Made by a program: the position numbers and the translations under genes. DNA of 64,000 nt from DATBSL01 sp964561785 (GTDB lineage Bacteria; Acidobacteriota; Vicinamibacteria; Fen-336): positions 1 to 64,000 of the forward strand of contig CAZLRF010000002.1 in NCBI GenBank assembly GCA_964561785.1. Reading direction: 5' to 3'. The notes beneath the pieces are model-generated. The model was not told the DNA's origin. It did not search any database and saw only the letters and a list, made by a program, of their open reading frames with translations. The number at the start of each line of letters is the position of its first letter. The first letter of the stretch is position 1. Shown piece by piece: positions 25,337 through 36,200 of this stretch.

Positions 25337-25368
25337 GGACTCAACTCGGTCCAAACCGAGTTGAGTCC
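25337..25368. terminator. Perfect 14-bp stem, 4-base loop hairpin
   Basis: GGACTCAACTCGGT (25337-25350) and ACCGAGTTGAGTCC (25355-25368) are perfect complements around CCAA. It lies about 70 bases past the zinc-ribbon ORF in the minus direction and 184 bases upstream of the coiled-coil gene. No T-run follows on either strand. It may end the ECF transcript or be a repeat element; the rest of 25154-25437 shows nothing coding. Confidence 0.4.
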
Positions 25369-25437
25369 GAGCCGCGCAAGGAGGCGCGCGCCGCGGCCGG
25401 CCCTGCGGCTGTGCGCCGAACGGCCTGCACCGTCTTC

Positions 25438-25584
25438 CTAGGGCGCATCAACCGGCGGCGTCGGCTCCCCTTCGAGCGCGAGCTTGAGGAGACACGACGC
25501 GCACAGGCCGCCCGGAGAGCCCTCGTCGAGGCTCGCCCCGCAGCGCGGGCAGCGTGTGGGGTCCGGGTCGGGTTCGCTGGGCAT
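25438..25584 (-). pseudogene. Orphan zinc-ribbon ORF, probable remnant of an ECF-linked Ser/Thr kinase gene
   Basis: A 48-codon ORF starts 41 bases after the ECF sigma gene on the same strand. It encodes CPRCGASLDEGSPGGLCASC followed by LLKLALEGE and then stops. This four-cysteine head is the usual start of Ser/Thr kinases that follow this kind of ECF gene; the intact kinase at 27.9 kb begins in the same way (CPGCGGAPAGESRPCPRCLL). No glycine loop or kinase motif follows in any frame down to the hairpin at 25.35 kb. I read it as a truncated kinase gene; a genuine small zinc-binding protein that acts with the sigma factor is the alternative. Confidence 0.55.
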
Positions 25585-25625
25585 GGGCTCTTCGTCACCC
25601 CGAGAGAAGGATCGCGGTGCGTCCG

Positions 25626-26330
25626 TTACGAGCCGGCCACGGCCAGGAGGTGGCGGATCTCCGCCTCCACGTCCCGCGGGTCCTCGACCGTGCTGCCCAC
25701 CTCGTCCCGCAGCGCGGCCCCGAACCGCCGCCGCAGGCGGTGAACGGCCACGCGCACCGCCGGCTCCCCCACCCCCCACTCCCTCGCGATCTCGGCGTAG
25801 GTCGCGTCGGGGCCGTCACCGGTCAGGAAAGGTCGGAGCCTCGCGAAGCGATCGGCCTGGAGCTCGCCCTGCGCCTGCAGGCGCTCGAGCGCGCGGTCCA
25901 ATACGGCCCGGACCCACGCCCGCTCGAAGAGGACTTCGGGAGTGACGGCGTCCGCCGGCTCGCGCTCGTAGCGGACCTCCCCGTCCTCGCTCTGGAGCGG
26001 CAGGGGCCGCGTGCCCCCGCCTCGCTTCAGGGCCCGCTCCCGGTCGCGCTCGTTGTGCAGGAAGTTCCGGACCGAGACGAGCAGGAAGGACCGGAAGCGG
26101 CCCCTCTCCGGCCGCACGTCCTCCAGGAAGCGCTTCTCGAGAAAGCGCGCGAAGTACTCCTGGGTGAGGTCCTCCGCGTCCGCGGCGGAGGCGCCGCTGC
26201 GCCGGACGAAGGCGTAGACGGGGTACCAGTAGGTCTCGCAGAGCCGGGCGAGGGCCTCCTGGCAGCCGGTCGTGTCGCCCGAGCCGGCCTTGAGCACGAC
26301 GCTCCAGTTGGTCGTGTCGAATCGAGCCAT
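25626..26330 (-). CDS. ECF-type RNA polymerase sigma factor
   Basis: The product is 234 residues from ATG 26330. The sigma-2 region is ALARLCETYWYPVYAFVRRS through AEDLTQEYFARFLEKRFLED and FLLVSVRNFLHNERDRE; the sigma-4 helix-turn-helix is TYAEIAREWGVGEPAVRVAV followed by HRLRRRFGAALRDEV. The opening FDTTNWSVVLKAGSGDT is typical of the large ECF groups found in Planctomycetes, Acidobacteria and Verrucomicrobia, usually paired with a Ser/Thr kinase rather than an anti-sigma factor. Here the expected kinase is reduced to a 48-residue remnant, so the regulatory partner is unclear. Target promoters are unknown. Confidence 0.92.
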   Translation of the reverse strand: MARFDTTNWSVVLKAGSGDTTGCQEALARLCETYWYPVYAFVRRSGASAADAEDLTQEYFARFLEKRFLEDVRPERGRFRSFLLVSVRNFLHNERDRERALKRGGGTRPLPLQSEDGEVRYEREPADAVTPEVLFERAWVRAVLDRALERLQAQGELQADRFARLRPFLTGDGPDATYAEIAREWGVGEPAVRVAVHRLRRRFGAALRDEVGSTVEDPRDVEAEIRHLLAVAGS

Positions 26331-26506
26331 GACGACATCGCGCTCGCCGACGGGCGGGCGCGGACGGCACCGGGGATGAAGTGCGCCGATTGTGGGGGAG
26401 ACGGAGAGGCCGGGTCAAGCGCTCCCTGGCGCGCGGCGCAGGCGTGCCCTCGACCTCGCGAACGAACGGCGGCCCGCCCGAAACACGGGCGGGCCTCGGC
26501 CTCGAC

Positions 26507-27145
26507 CTACTGGGGCTTCTTGGTCCGGACCACGCGATTCCAGCCGTCACGGCGGACCATCCCGCCCGCGCCGTCCTCCACCGTCAGGGACAGGCTGCAC
26601 GCGGCGCCGACGGCCGTGACCCGCCACTCGTCGGCCTTGCTCACGGCGCGGGTGACCTCCGTCGGCGTCTGCACCGTGATCTGCCCGTCCTCCGACCAGT
26701 GCCACTCGCCGTTCGGGGTCGCGGTCAGGTCGAAGCCCGCACAGGTCCCTTCCGAGAAGCCGGCGACGTCCGCCGCGGCGAGGGTGAGCCGGGCCGCACC
26801 CTGCGGCGAGATGGTGAACGCGGTCGCCGGAAACGTGCCGTTGCCGCCGAACGGCTGCATCGACCAGTAGTCGCAGAAGCAGTACGTCCACCCGTAGAAG
26901 TCGTAGCAGTCGGTGATGGTGCACTCGTACCCGCCGTACTGGATCTGCATCCGGTCGGAGGGGGGCCAGGTGGGGCCTACCGAGACGTAGAGGCTCGCCA
27001 TCCTCCCTCCGACCCTCTTGTCGTCCCGCGAGTAGTTGACGTAGGCCCTGTCCGCGCGCTCCTTGACCTGGTCCGTCTCGGCCGCCACGCCCGAGCCGAT
27101 GGCCAGCAGCAGCGCGCACGCCGGGATTCCGAGGGGTCTTGCCAT
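26507..27145 (-). CDS. Secreted Cys/Tyr/Trp-rich hypothetical protein
   Basis: The product is 212 residues from ATG 27145, with a strong AGGAGGA ribosome site. The signal peptide (MARPLGIPACALLLAIGS, cleaved near GVAAE) is followed by a beta-rich protein. A compact aromatic, cysteine-dense stretch, YGGYECTITDCYDFYGWTYC and then FCDYWSM, could form a disulfide-bonded knob. Further Cys pairs occur in FSEGTCAGFDL and GAACSLSL. I do not recognise the family. It lies between the ECF gene (same strand) and a divergent frameshifted secreted gene. Confidence 0.7.
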   Translation of the reverse strand: MARPLGIPACALLLAIGSGVAAETDQVKERADRAYVNYSRDDKRVGGRMASLYVSVGPTWPPSDRMQIQYGGYECTITDCYDFYGWTYCFCDYWSMQPFGGNGTFPATAFTISPQGAARLTLAAADVAGFSEGTCAGFDLTATPNGEWHWSEDGQITVQTPTEVTRAVSKADEWRVTAVGAACSLSLTVEDGAGGMVRRDGWNRVVRTKKPQ

Positions 27146-27393
27146 GGGTCCTCCTGTGAGATGCCGTTGCCCGCGTGAAGAAGCATCTGCGGAGCGGCGT
27201 TACGGCTGCACCCCGGAGGGGTCGCTCGACGACCCGAGGAGGGCGGTTGCGCCGAGGGCCGGTCCGGAATCAGGGCTGTAACACTTCTGTCTCTCCTCAT
27301 TATCCACCGGGCAGGGAGCGCGACCTCGGGAGAGGAGCGGCTTCCCGAAAGCACTCGAGCGCCGACCGTGGCGGGCCTTGTAGGAGGTGACTG

Positions 27394-27620
27394 ATGAGCG
27401 CACGTCGACTTCGAGCAGACACTGGCCGCACAGGGCGGCGCTTCCTCTCGGGGATCGTGATCCTGGGCCTCGCTGCACGGTGATTGCCCGGGCCGACACC
27501 GGTCCCAAGCCCCGGAGGGCCACGTTCACGAACGACAGGACCCAGGCCTTCAACATGTTCGTCAGCAACTTCGGTCCCGGGACGGCCGACGTCACCCTGA
27601 CGGTCAGGGTTCGGCAGTAA
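27394..27620 (+). pseudogene. Frameshifted small secreted protein gene
   Basis: A strong ribosome site TAGGAGGTGA precedes ATG 27394. The first frame gives a signal-peptide-like segment (RRFLSGIVILGLAA) but ends at TGA 27481. The next frame carries on from 27480 with VIARADTGPKPRRATFTNDR and then QAFNMFVSNFGPGTADVTLT before a stop at 27618-27620. Joined by a 1-base deletion or 2-base insertion near 27478, it gives a secreted protein of about 75 residues with one beta-sandwich-like segment. A sequencing error or programmed frameshift could also explain it. Confidence 0.45.
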
Positions 27621-27936
27621 CAGCCGGCGAGAGCATCCCGAACCCTCCCGCAGGCCCGGTTCGCCGGGGGGCCCGCCAACGACCCCCGCGCTCGTCTGCG
27701 CACTCGCCCCCGAAGCCAGGGCCAACGAGAAGACGACGGCGCATCCCTTGCCCACGGCAGCCAGGGAAGGGCCGGGGCCCCGCTCGTCACGGGCGTCGGG
27801 CACGGTCCGAGGCGATTGTGACGGTCGAAGAACCGTCACGACGCTACTGGAGCGAGGGCCGACCGGTGCTATCTTCCGCTCAACCGTCACCTGGAGTCGT
27901 CACGACCGAGAAGACCTCGCGGAAGGAGGTCGTCGC
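27621..27936 (+). promoter_or_regulatory. Intergenic region upstream of the Ser/Thr kinase with repeated ACCGTCAC boxes
   Basis: No gene is supported here. GTGACGGT (27818-27825) and ACCGTCAC (27832-27839) form a perfect 8-bp inverted repeat with a 6-base spacer; a third ACCGTCAC lies at 27883-27890. CGTCACGAC also occurs twice nearby. A -10-like TATCTT is at 27870-27875 between the boxes, and GGAAGGAGG precedes the kinase ATG. The boxes are candidate operator sites for kinase expression. Confidence 0.4.
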
Positions 27937-30759
<2,823 letters not shown>

Positions 30760-30821
30760 GGGCGGGGCGGCCCCGGTAACGCCGGGGGCGGTCGCGCTTC
30801 TTCACCGGTCGGGAGGAGACC

Positions 30822-32384
30822 ATGGACCGACACCGCCCCTGGGCCGCGGCCGTCGCCGTCCTCTTCGCCGGGGCCTGCTCGATCCCGGTGAGGGAGCCGC
30901 GGCTGCACGAGGCCTCCGCGCCGCCGCCGCGCACGGAGAAGGCCCCCGAGCTGAAGGTCCACATGAAGTCCGGGGAGCTCCTGGTCCTGACCGAGTGGAC
31001 CGCGTCCCCCGGGGGGGACCGGATCTCCGGGCGCGGCCGCTTCTTCGACCCCGCGCGCGCGTCGCAGGGCGAGCCCGGCTGGCACGACGTGGCGGTCGCG
31101 GACGTCGCGCTGCTCGAGACGAACGCGCCGGAGTCGATCCGGTCGTTGGGGCTCGGCATCATCGCCACGACGACGGCCCTCCTCGGAAGCATCACCGGCG
31201 CCTGCGCGATCAGCCCGAAGAGCTGCTTCGGGTCGTGCCCGACGTTCTACCTGGAGGACGCCCGCGGCCGGGAGCCCGACCGCCCGCAGGCCGAAGGGTT
31301 CTCGGAGTCGATCGCGAGGGTCCTCGAGGCGCGGGACCTGGATGCGCTCCTCGTCACGAGGCCCCCCGGCTCGGAGGTCGCCCTCGTCATGCGCAACGAG
31401 GCGCTCGAGACGCATGCCGTCCGGCGGGTGCGGCTCGTCGCGGCGCCGCGGCCCGAGGGCGGGCGTGTCCTCGCCGGCCCCGGCGATCGCCTCTTCGCGG
31501 CAGGGCCCCTCGTCCCCCCGCTCGAGTGCCGCGCGCCGGAGGGCGACTGCGGCCCGGCCCTCGCCGCCCTCGACGGCGCGGACCGCGCGTCCGAGACCGA
31601 CGGGCGGGACCTCGCGGCGCGGGAGATCGTGGAGCTGCGCTTCCCGCCCGCATCGGGGACGCTCGGCGTGGCGATCGCCGCCCGGCACACGCTGCTCTCG
31701 ACGTTCCTCTTCTACCAGACCATGGCCTACACCGGCCGGCGCTCGGGAACGGTCCTCGCCGCCATGGAGCGCGGCGGTCCCGAGGCGGGGCGGCGGGCCC
31801 TCGGGATGGCGCGCGCGCTCGGCGGGATCGAGGTCGAGGTGAGAGAGGGCGGAGGCGCCTGGCGGCCCGCGGGCACCTTCGACGAGGCGGGGCCGATCGC
31901 CGGGGACCTGCGCGTCGTGCCCTTCGAGGCGGGCGGGAGCGGGCCGATCGGCGTGCGGCTGCGCCTCGCGCGCGGGCACTTCCGGATCGACGCGGTCGCG
32001 CTCGCCCGCCTCGGGGGGGAGATCGCCCCGGTGCGGGTCGAGCCCCTCGCGGTCGAGCGCGGGCGCTCGCGCGACGAGCGGGCGCTCGCGCTCCTGCGCG
32101 ACGGCGAGCGGCACCTCGTCACGCGGGCGGGCGATGCGTACCGCCTGCGGTTCCGCCTGCCGGAGGGAGGGGCGCCCTTCGAGCTCTTCCTCGAGAGCGA
32201 GGGCTTCTACTACGAGTGGATGCGCGAGGAGTGGCTCGCCGAGGAAGACGTCGGGCTGGCCGCGCTCGCCGTACTCGACCCGCGGGAGGCGCTGCGCCGG
32301 CTCGCCCCGCTCTACAAGGAGAACGAAGGCGGCCTGGAGCGCTCCTTCTGGAAGAGCCGCTTCCGCTCCAGGAGGTCGCCATGA
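30822..32384 (+). CDS. Predicted lipoprotein of unknown function (520 aa)
   Basis: It starts at ATG 30822 with GGAGGAG upstream. The signal is of lipoprotein type: AVLFAGAC with Cys19 as the acylation site. A small beta segment (LKVHMKSGELLVLTEWTA, then a WHDVAVADVALLE strand) resembles the SH3-like segment of the next gene's product. A hydrophobic Gly/Ala stretch follows (SLGLGIIATTTALLGSITGA). The remainder is beta-rich and ends in a Tyr/Trp-rich segment (ESEGFYYEWMREEWLAEED). No catalytic motif is recognised. Stop and start overlap with the next lipoprotein (ATGA), so the two are co-translated. Confidence 0.75.
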   Translation: MDRHRPWAAAVAVLFAGACSIPVREPRLHEASAPPPRTEKAPELKVHMKSGELLVLTEWTASPGGDRISGRGRFFDPARASQGEPGWHDVAVADVALLETNAPESIRSLGLGIIATTTALLGSITGACAISPKSCFGSCPTFYLEDARGREPDRPQAEGFSESIARVLEARDLDALLVTRPPGSEVALVMRNEALETHAVRRVRLVAAPRPEGGRVLAGPGDRLFAAGPLVPPLECRAPEGDCGPALAALDGADRASETDGRDLAAREIVELRFPPASGTLGVAIAARHTLLSTFLFYQTMAYTGRRSGTVLAAMERGGPEAGRRALGMARALGGIEVEVREGGGAWRPAGTFDEAGPIAGDLRVVPFEAGGSGPIGVRLRLARGHFRIDAVALARLGGEIAPVRVEPLAVERGRSRDERALALLRDGERHLVTRAGDAYRLRFRLPEGGAPFELFLESEGFYYEWMREEWLAEEDVGLAALAVLDPREALRRLAPLYKENEGGLERSFWKSRFRSRRSP

Positions 32385-32935
32385 GAGGGCTCGTCCGTCT
32401 GTCGTCCTGCCTCGTCCTCGGCGCGCTCGCGTCCACCGGCTGCGCCGCGCGTTCGACCGTCCTCGGCCGCTCGGTGACGCTCGTCCCCGCCGCGAAGGAC
32501 ACGAAGCCGGTGAAGGGCGAGCTGCTCGCGATCGAGGAAGGCCGGGTCTTCGTGCGGACCAGGGACGGCGTGCGCGAGGTCGAGGCGGCGAAGCTGCGTG
32601 AGGTGAAGGTCCGCCGCCACGACCTGGGCGCGGGCTTTGCGATCCGGTGGGGCCTCGTCGGCGGGCTCGTGTCGGGCGCGGTGATGACCGCCGCCTGCTC
32701 CTCGGTCGATGGAAACGACGCGGGCGGATGCGCCGCGACCGGGGCGGCCTGGGGCGGGATCTGGGTGCTCGCGGGCCTGCTCGCCGCGCCCTCCCTCGGA
32801 AGCTCGTCCGAGGTCTCGTTCGGCCCGGACAGCCCTCGGCTCAAGCCCTACGCGCGCTTCCCGGCGGGGCTGCCGAAGGGCGCGAGCGCGAAGTCGATCC
32901 TCGTCGGCCCGCCCGAGCCGAAGCCGCGGCGGTGA
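32381..32935 (+). CDS. Predicted lipoprotein, partner of the upstream lipoprotein
   Basis: The product is 184 residues from ATG 32381, which overlaps the upstream stop by 4 bases; the ribosome site is CAGGAGGT. The lipobox is ALASTGC. The mature part begins with a beta-strand-rich domain (VKGELLAIEEGRVFVRTRDG then EVEAAKLREVKVRR) of the kind seen in small secreted SH3-like proteins, followed by a glycine-rich membrane-like helix (WGLVGGLVSGAVMTAACSS). Domain order resembles the N-terminal part of the first lipoprotein, suggesting a shared envelope role. Function is not known. Confidence 0.75.
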   Translation: MRGLVRLSSCLVLGALASTGCAARSTVLGRSVTLVPAAKDTKPVKGELLAIEEGRVFVRTRDGVREVEAAKLREVKVRRHDLGAGFAIRWGLVGGLVSGAVMTAACSSVDGNDAGGCAATGAAWGGIWVLAGLLAAPSLGSSSEVSFGPDSPRLKPYARFPAGLPKGASAKSILVGPPEPKPRR

Positions 32936-32939
32936 GCGG

Positions 32940-33878
32940 TCAGCGGCGCGCCGCCGCCTCGGCCGCGGCGGCGTGCCAGCGCTCGGCCACGGCGAAGAAG
33001 TCGGCCTTCATGGCGGCCGCGTCGATCGAGGTGTAGACGCGCACCGTCCGCCCGGTGTTCTCGGGCGGGGTCCTCACCTCCCGGGCTGTCGCGAGGTGAG
33101 GGTGAACGACCGCCTCGACGAGGGCGAGGTCCCACAGCACCCGCTCCCGCCGCGAGGCATCCACGTGGTCGCGCCAGCGGCGCACGAGCAGGTCGAGCGG
33201 CTCGCGACGGCCGGCCAGGCGCTCCTCGACCTCGCGCATCGAGACGACCATCGCCGCCGCGGTGTCGACCGGCATGACGTGCGTCTCGAGCCCCGCCGTG
33301 TCGAGCACGACGTGGATCGCCCGGGGGTCGTTGATGCAGTTGAAGTCGAGCTTCGTCCACACGCCCCGCGCGGCGTCGTAGGAGGTGCCGAGGAGGAAGA
33401 CCCGGAGGCGGGGGGCGATGCCCGGGTCGATGAGGAGCGCCGAGGCCAGGTTGGTCGAGGCCCCGAGGACGATCACGGTCAGCTTGTCCCCTTCGGCCGT
33501 TCGCCGCGCCTCCCGGATCAGGTGGGAGGCGGCCGCCGAGTGCCGGGCGAGGTCCTCGCCCCAGTCGAAGAGCCGGGCCGCCGCGCCCCGCGGGTGAGGA
33601 ACGTCCAGCCGCCCGAGGTGGGCGAGGAGGAGCTCGTTGAGCCTCTGGCTGTCCTCGAGCGTCGTCGGTGTCGCCCAGTGGCTGGACTGCCACTGGGCCG
33701 AGGCCAGCCCGACCACCTCGAAGCGCGGCTCGAGGAGGGCGCGGACGACGGCGTAGAGGTCGTCCACCTCGTTCGACGTGTCGGCGTCGATCAGGACCCG
33801 CGTGCGGGCCTCGGCGGCGGGCGACGCGGTGGCGCCGAGGAGGACGAGAAGGGCGGTGTGCGCGGCGAGCGTTCTCAT
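32940..33878 (-). CDS. Secreted nucleoside hydrolase (IunH-like)
   Basis: The product is a 312-residue inosine-uridine-preferring nucleoside hydrolase homologue starting at ATG 33878. A signal peptide (MRTLAAHTALLVLLGATA, cleaved near AEA) places it outside the cytoplasm, unlike the classic cytosolic IunH. The calcium-site motif VLIDADTSNEVDDLYAVV (DxDxxxxxDD) is intact, as are LTVIVLGASTNLA and the KLDFNCINDP segment. It would hydrolyse ribonucleosides, or related N-ribosides, to ribose and base in the periplasm. It converges with the lipoprotein gene with 4 bases between stops. Confidence 0.88.
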   Translation of the reverse strand: MRTLAAHTALLVLLGATASPAAEARTRVLIDADTSNEVDDLYAVVRALLEPRFEVVGLASAQWQSSHWATPTTLEDSQRLNELLLAHLGRLDVPHPRGAAARLFDWGEDLARHSAAASHLIREARRTAEGDKLTVIVLGASTNLASALLIDPGIAPRLRVFLLGTSYDAARGVWTKLDFNCINDPRAIHVVLDTAGLETHVMPVDTAAAMVVSMREVEERLAGRREPLDLLVRRWRDHVDASRRERVLWDLALVEAVVHPHLATAREVRTPPENTGRTVRVYTSIDAAAMKADFFAVAERWHAAAAEAAARR

Positions 33879-33885
33879 GGCAGTC

Positions 33886-34458
33886 CTACTCCGTCTCGCG
33901 GGCCCACCCCGCGGGCAGACCCGTCCTCCGGAACTCCTCCTCGAGGTCGGCGAGCGCCCGGCGGGCGATCCTGAGCTCCTCCGTCTGCACCTGCTCCTTC
34001 ACCTTCATCTGGACCGGGATGCCCTGGTAGAGCTCGGTGCGGACGACCTCCACCCACGAGCGCTCCTCCGCGATCGCGAGCTGCTCGCGCGCGTTCGCGA
34101 AGCGCACGCGCCACTCGGCCTCGAGGAGCCTGCGCTGCTCGCGCTCCTTCTCCAGGGGATCCGGGACGGCCTGGTCTCGGGACGCACCGGCGCCGGGCGC
34201 CGAGGCTTGCGCCTCTGGCGAGGCGGCGACGCCTGCGGTCTCGCCGGCCGGATCGGGTTCCGCCGCCGCTCCGGGCGCGCCCGCGCCTTCGGCGGGCGCC
34301 GTCTCGGCCGGCAGGTCCCGGTTCGTGAAGACGCGCGCGGGGGGCGCCGGGGGCTTCGCCTCGCGCTTCTGGCGCTCGCGGGCGGCGGCATCTCCCAGGC
34401 CCTGGGCGGCCAGGGAGACGGGCAGGAGGAGCAGGACGGCCAGGACGGCGGCTCTCAA
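33886..34458 (-). CDS. Secreted proline/alanine-rich protein with C-terminal coiled coil
   Basis: The product is 190 residues. No ATG or GTG is available; I chose TTG 34458, whose TTGA overlaps the stop of the upstream gene. The first residues then give a signal peptide (RAAVLAVLLLLPVSLAAQ). The central region is a low-complexity Pro/Ala/Glu linker (about 45-100) and the C-terminal part a charged coiled coil (LEKEREQRRLLEAEWRVRF through ALADLEEEFRRTG). No family is recognised. It is translationally coupled to the degenerate phosphorylase gene and followed 7 bases later by the nucleoside hydrolase. Confidence 0.65.
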   Translation of the reverse strand: MRAAVLAVLLLLPVSLAAQGLGDAAARERQKREAKPPAPPARVFTNRDLPAETAPAEGAGAPGAAAEPDPAGETAGVAASPEAQASAPGAGASRDQAVPDPLEKEREQRRLLEAEWRVRFANAREQLAIAEERSWVEVVRTELYQGIPVQMKVKEQVQTEELRIARRALADLEEEFRRTGLPAGWARETE

Positions 34459-36131
34459 GGCTCGATCTCCAGCCGATCGACCCAGAAGCGTCGGGCCCGC
34501 GCGAGCGAGAGGATCGCCTTCTCGGTGAAGGCCCGCGGGTCCGCGAACTCGGCGAGCACCTCGTCCTGGCGGTGGAGGTAGGCGCCGAGGTCGGCGAGCA
34601 CGAGCCACGGGTCGTTCTCGTCGAGCAGCTCCTGGCGCACCCAGTCGAAGGCGCCCGGGGCAGGCGCGTAGCGCGCCGAGCCGAGGCCGTCGATGGCGAG
34701 TCGGACGAGCGGGTCGATCGCGTACACGTCCTGCGGGCGATAGACGCGGCCCTCGCGCCAGGCGTGCGTCTCGGTCGGGCCGAGGCCCAAGAGGAAGAGG
34801 TTCTCCGCGCCGAGCGCCTCCTCGAGCTCGAGGACGGCCCCGTCGCGGGTCCCGAGAGTCACCGCCCCGCTCGCCGCGAAGCCGATCGCCCGGGCCCCGG
34901 CGGCGCCGGAGCCGGCGGTGCCGGGCTGGCTCGAGAGATCGGCGGCCGCGGCGAGCTGCCGGGCGGTCTCGTCGTCGCAGGCGGGGAGCACCGCCACCCG
35001 CAGCGCCGCCTCCGCCCTCTCGTCGCGGTTGATGGCGTCGGCGACCGCCCTCATCAGCCCCACGACGCGCTCGCCGCCGGGGCCGGCCGCCTCCGCCACC
35101 CGCGCGAGCACGACCACGCGCGGGGCGGGCGGGGTCCAGCCGCCGGCGGAAAGGCGCAGGTGCTCGCGGACCAGGCCGAGGACGGTGAGCAGGGGGCGCT
35201 CGTGGGGAGAGAACGTGCCGAGGCGCACCTCGAGCAGGGCGCTCTCCGGGACCTCGATCCCCGCCGCGTCGCGCAGGCGCGGGAGGACCCGCTCGCGGCT
35301 GGCGCGACGCGCGGCGCGGAAGGCGCCGCGCAACCCCGGGTCGAAGGCGAGCGTCTCGAGGCGGGCGAAGAGGGCGGGGTCGTCGGCCCAGCCTCCGCCC
35401 AGGGCCTGCTCCAGGAGCTGCGCGAGGGCGGGGTTGCCCTCGGTGATCCAGCGGCGGGGCGAGACGGGCGTGGGTCGCGAGCGCAGGGCCTTGCCGCGCA
35501 GCACGGCGAGGTCGGCGAGCGTCCGTGCAGCCGGCCCCTCCCAGGGCGTCGCCACGTCGGCGTGGGCACAGCCGATCACGGCCAGCGGACCGGGGCGCAG
35601 GCGGCGCATCTCGCCTTCGCGGAACAGGGAGAGCCGCCGGCGCCGGTCGCCGTCGCCCGGCCAGAGGGCCTCGACCTCGTCGAGGTGGCGGCGGTTGATC
35701 TCGTAGACGAGCTCGAGGAGGCGGGGGTGCTCTCGCTCGAGGAACGAGACGAGCCAGAACGGCCGCCTCGGCTCGCTCTTGGGGCAGCCGAAGCGGCACC
35801 TCGTGGCGGCCCGCGTCCGCGCCCACGCCTCGTCCCAGCCGAGCCCCCGCTCGTCGAGGAGGACGCGCAGCATCTCGGGCACCGCGAGCGCGGCCCGCTC
35901 GTCGGCGAGGAAGAGCGTGCCCTCGTCGGCGAGGGCGGCCCGGACGGCCTCGACGACGAGCCGCGCCTCCCTCCGCAGGCGCCCCTCGTCGTCGTCTTGG
36001 AAGGCCACGGCCGGGGGCAGGACGTGGAGGGCGACCGCGCGGCCGCCCGCGCCGAGCGCCTCCGCGATCTCGACGACACGCTCGGAGCCGGCCTCCGCGG
36101 CGAGCACGTGGACCGGGCGACCCTGGGCCAT
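34455..36131 (-). CDS. Degenerate glycogen/alpha-glucan phosphorylase homologue (GT35), likely inactive
   Basis: The product is 558 residues from ATG 36131. Alignment by eye to glycogen phosphorylase is clear: VPEMLRVLLDERGLGWDEAW (about 84-103), LVYEINRRHLDEV, SPRRWITEGNPAL, INRD (367-370), DLSSQPGTAG (398-407) and SGAVTLGTRDGAVLELEEAL. The PLP-lysine motif, canonically GTGNMKF, reads GARAIGF, so Gly417 replaces the lysine. The phosphate-binding KRIHEYKRQ-type segment reads RLGTFSPHERP. Roughly the first 250 residues of a normal enzyme are also missing. It therefore cannot be a standard PLP-dependent phosphorylase; a glucan-binding or regulatory role, or decay, is possible. It is divergent from ppa. 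Confidence 0.82.
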   Translation of the reverse strand: MAQGRPVHVLAAEAGSERVVEIAEALGAGGRAVALHVLPPAVAFQDDDEGRLRREARLVVEAVRAALADEGTLFLADERAALAVPEMLRVLLDERGLGWDEAWARTRAATRCRFGCPKSEPRRPFWLVSFLEREHPRLLELVYEINRRHLDEVEALWPGDGDRRRRLSLFREGEMRRLRPGPLAVIGCAHADVATPWEGPAARTLADLAVLRGKALRSRPTPVSPRRWITEGNPALAQLLEQALGGGWADDPALFARLETLAFDPGLRGAFRAARRASRERVLPRLRDAAGIEVPESALLEVRLGTFSPHERPLLTVLGLVREHLRLSAGGWTPPAPRVVVLARVAEAAGPGGERVVGLMRAVADAINRDERAEAALRVAVLPACDDETARQLAAAADLSSQPGTAGSGAAGARAIGFAASGAVTLGTRDGAVLELEEALGAENLFLLGLGPTETHAWREGRVYRPQDVYAIDPLVRLAIDGLGSARYAPAPGAFDWVRQELLDENDPWLVLADLGAYLHRQDEVLAEFADPRAFTEKAILSLARARRFWVDRLEIEP

Positions 36132-36200
36132 GGGGGCATTCTGCCTCAGCTCGACCCCGCTGAGGGCCCGGCGTCCGACTGCGCTATAGTCGCAGGCGGC

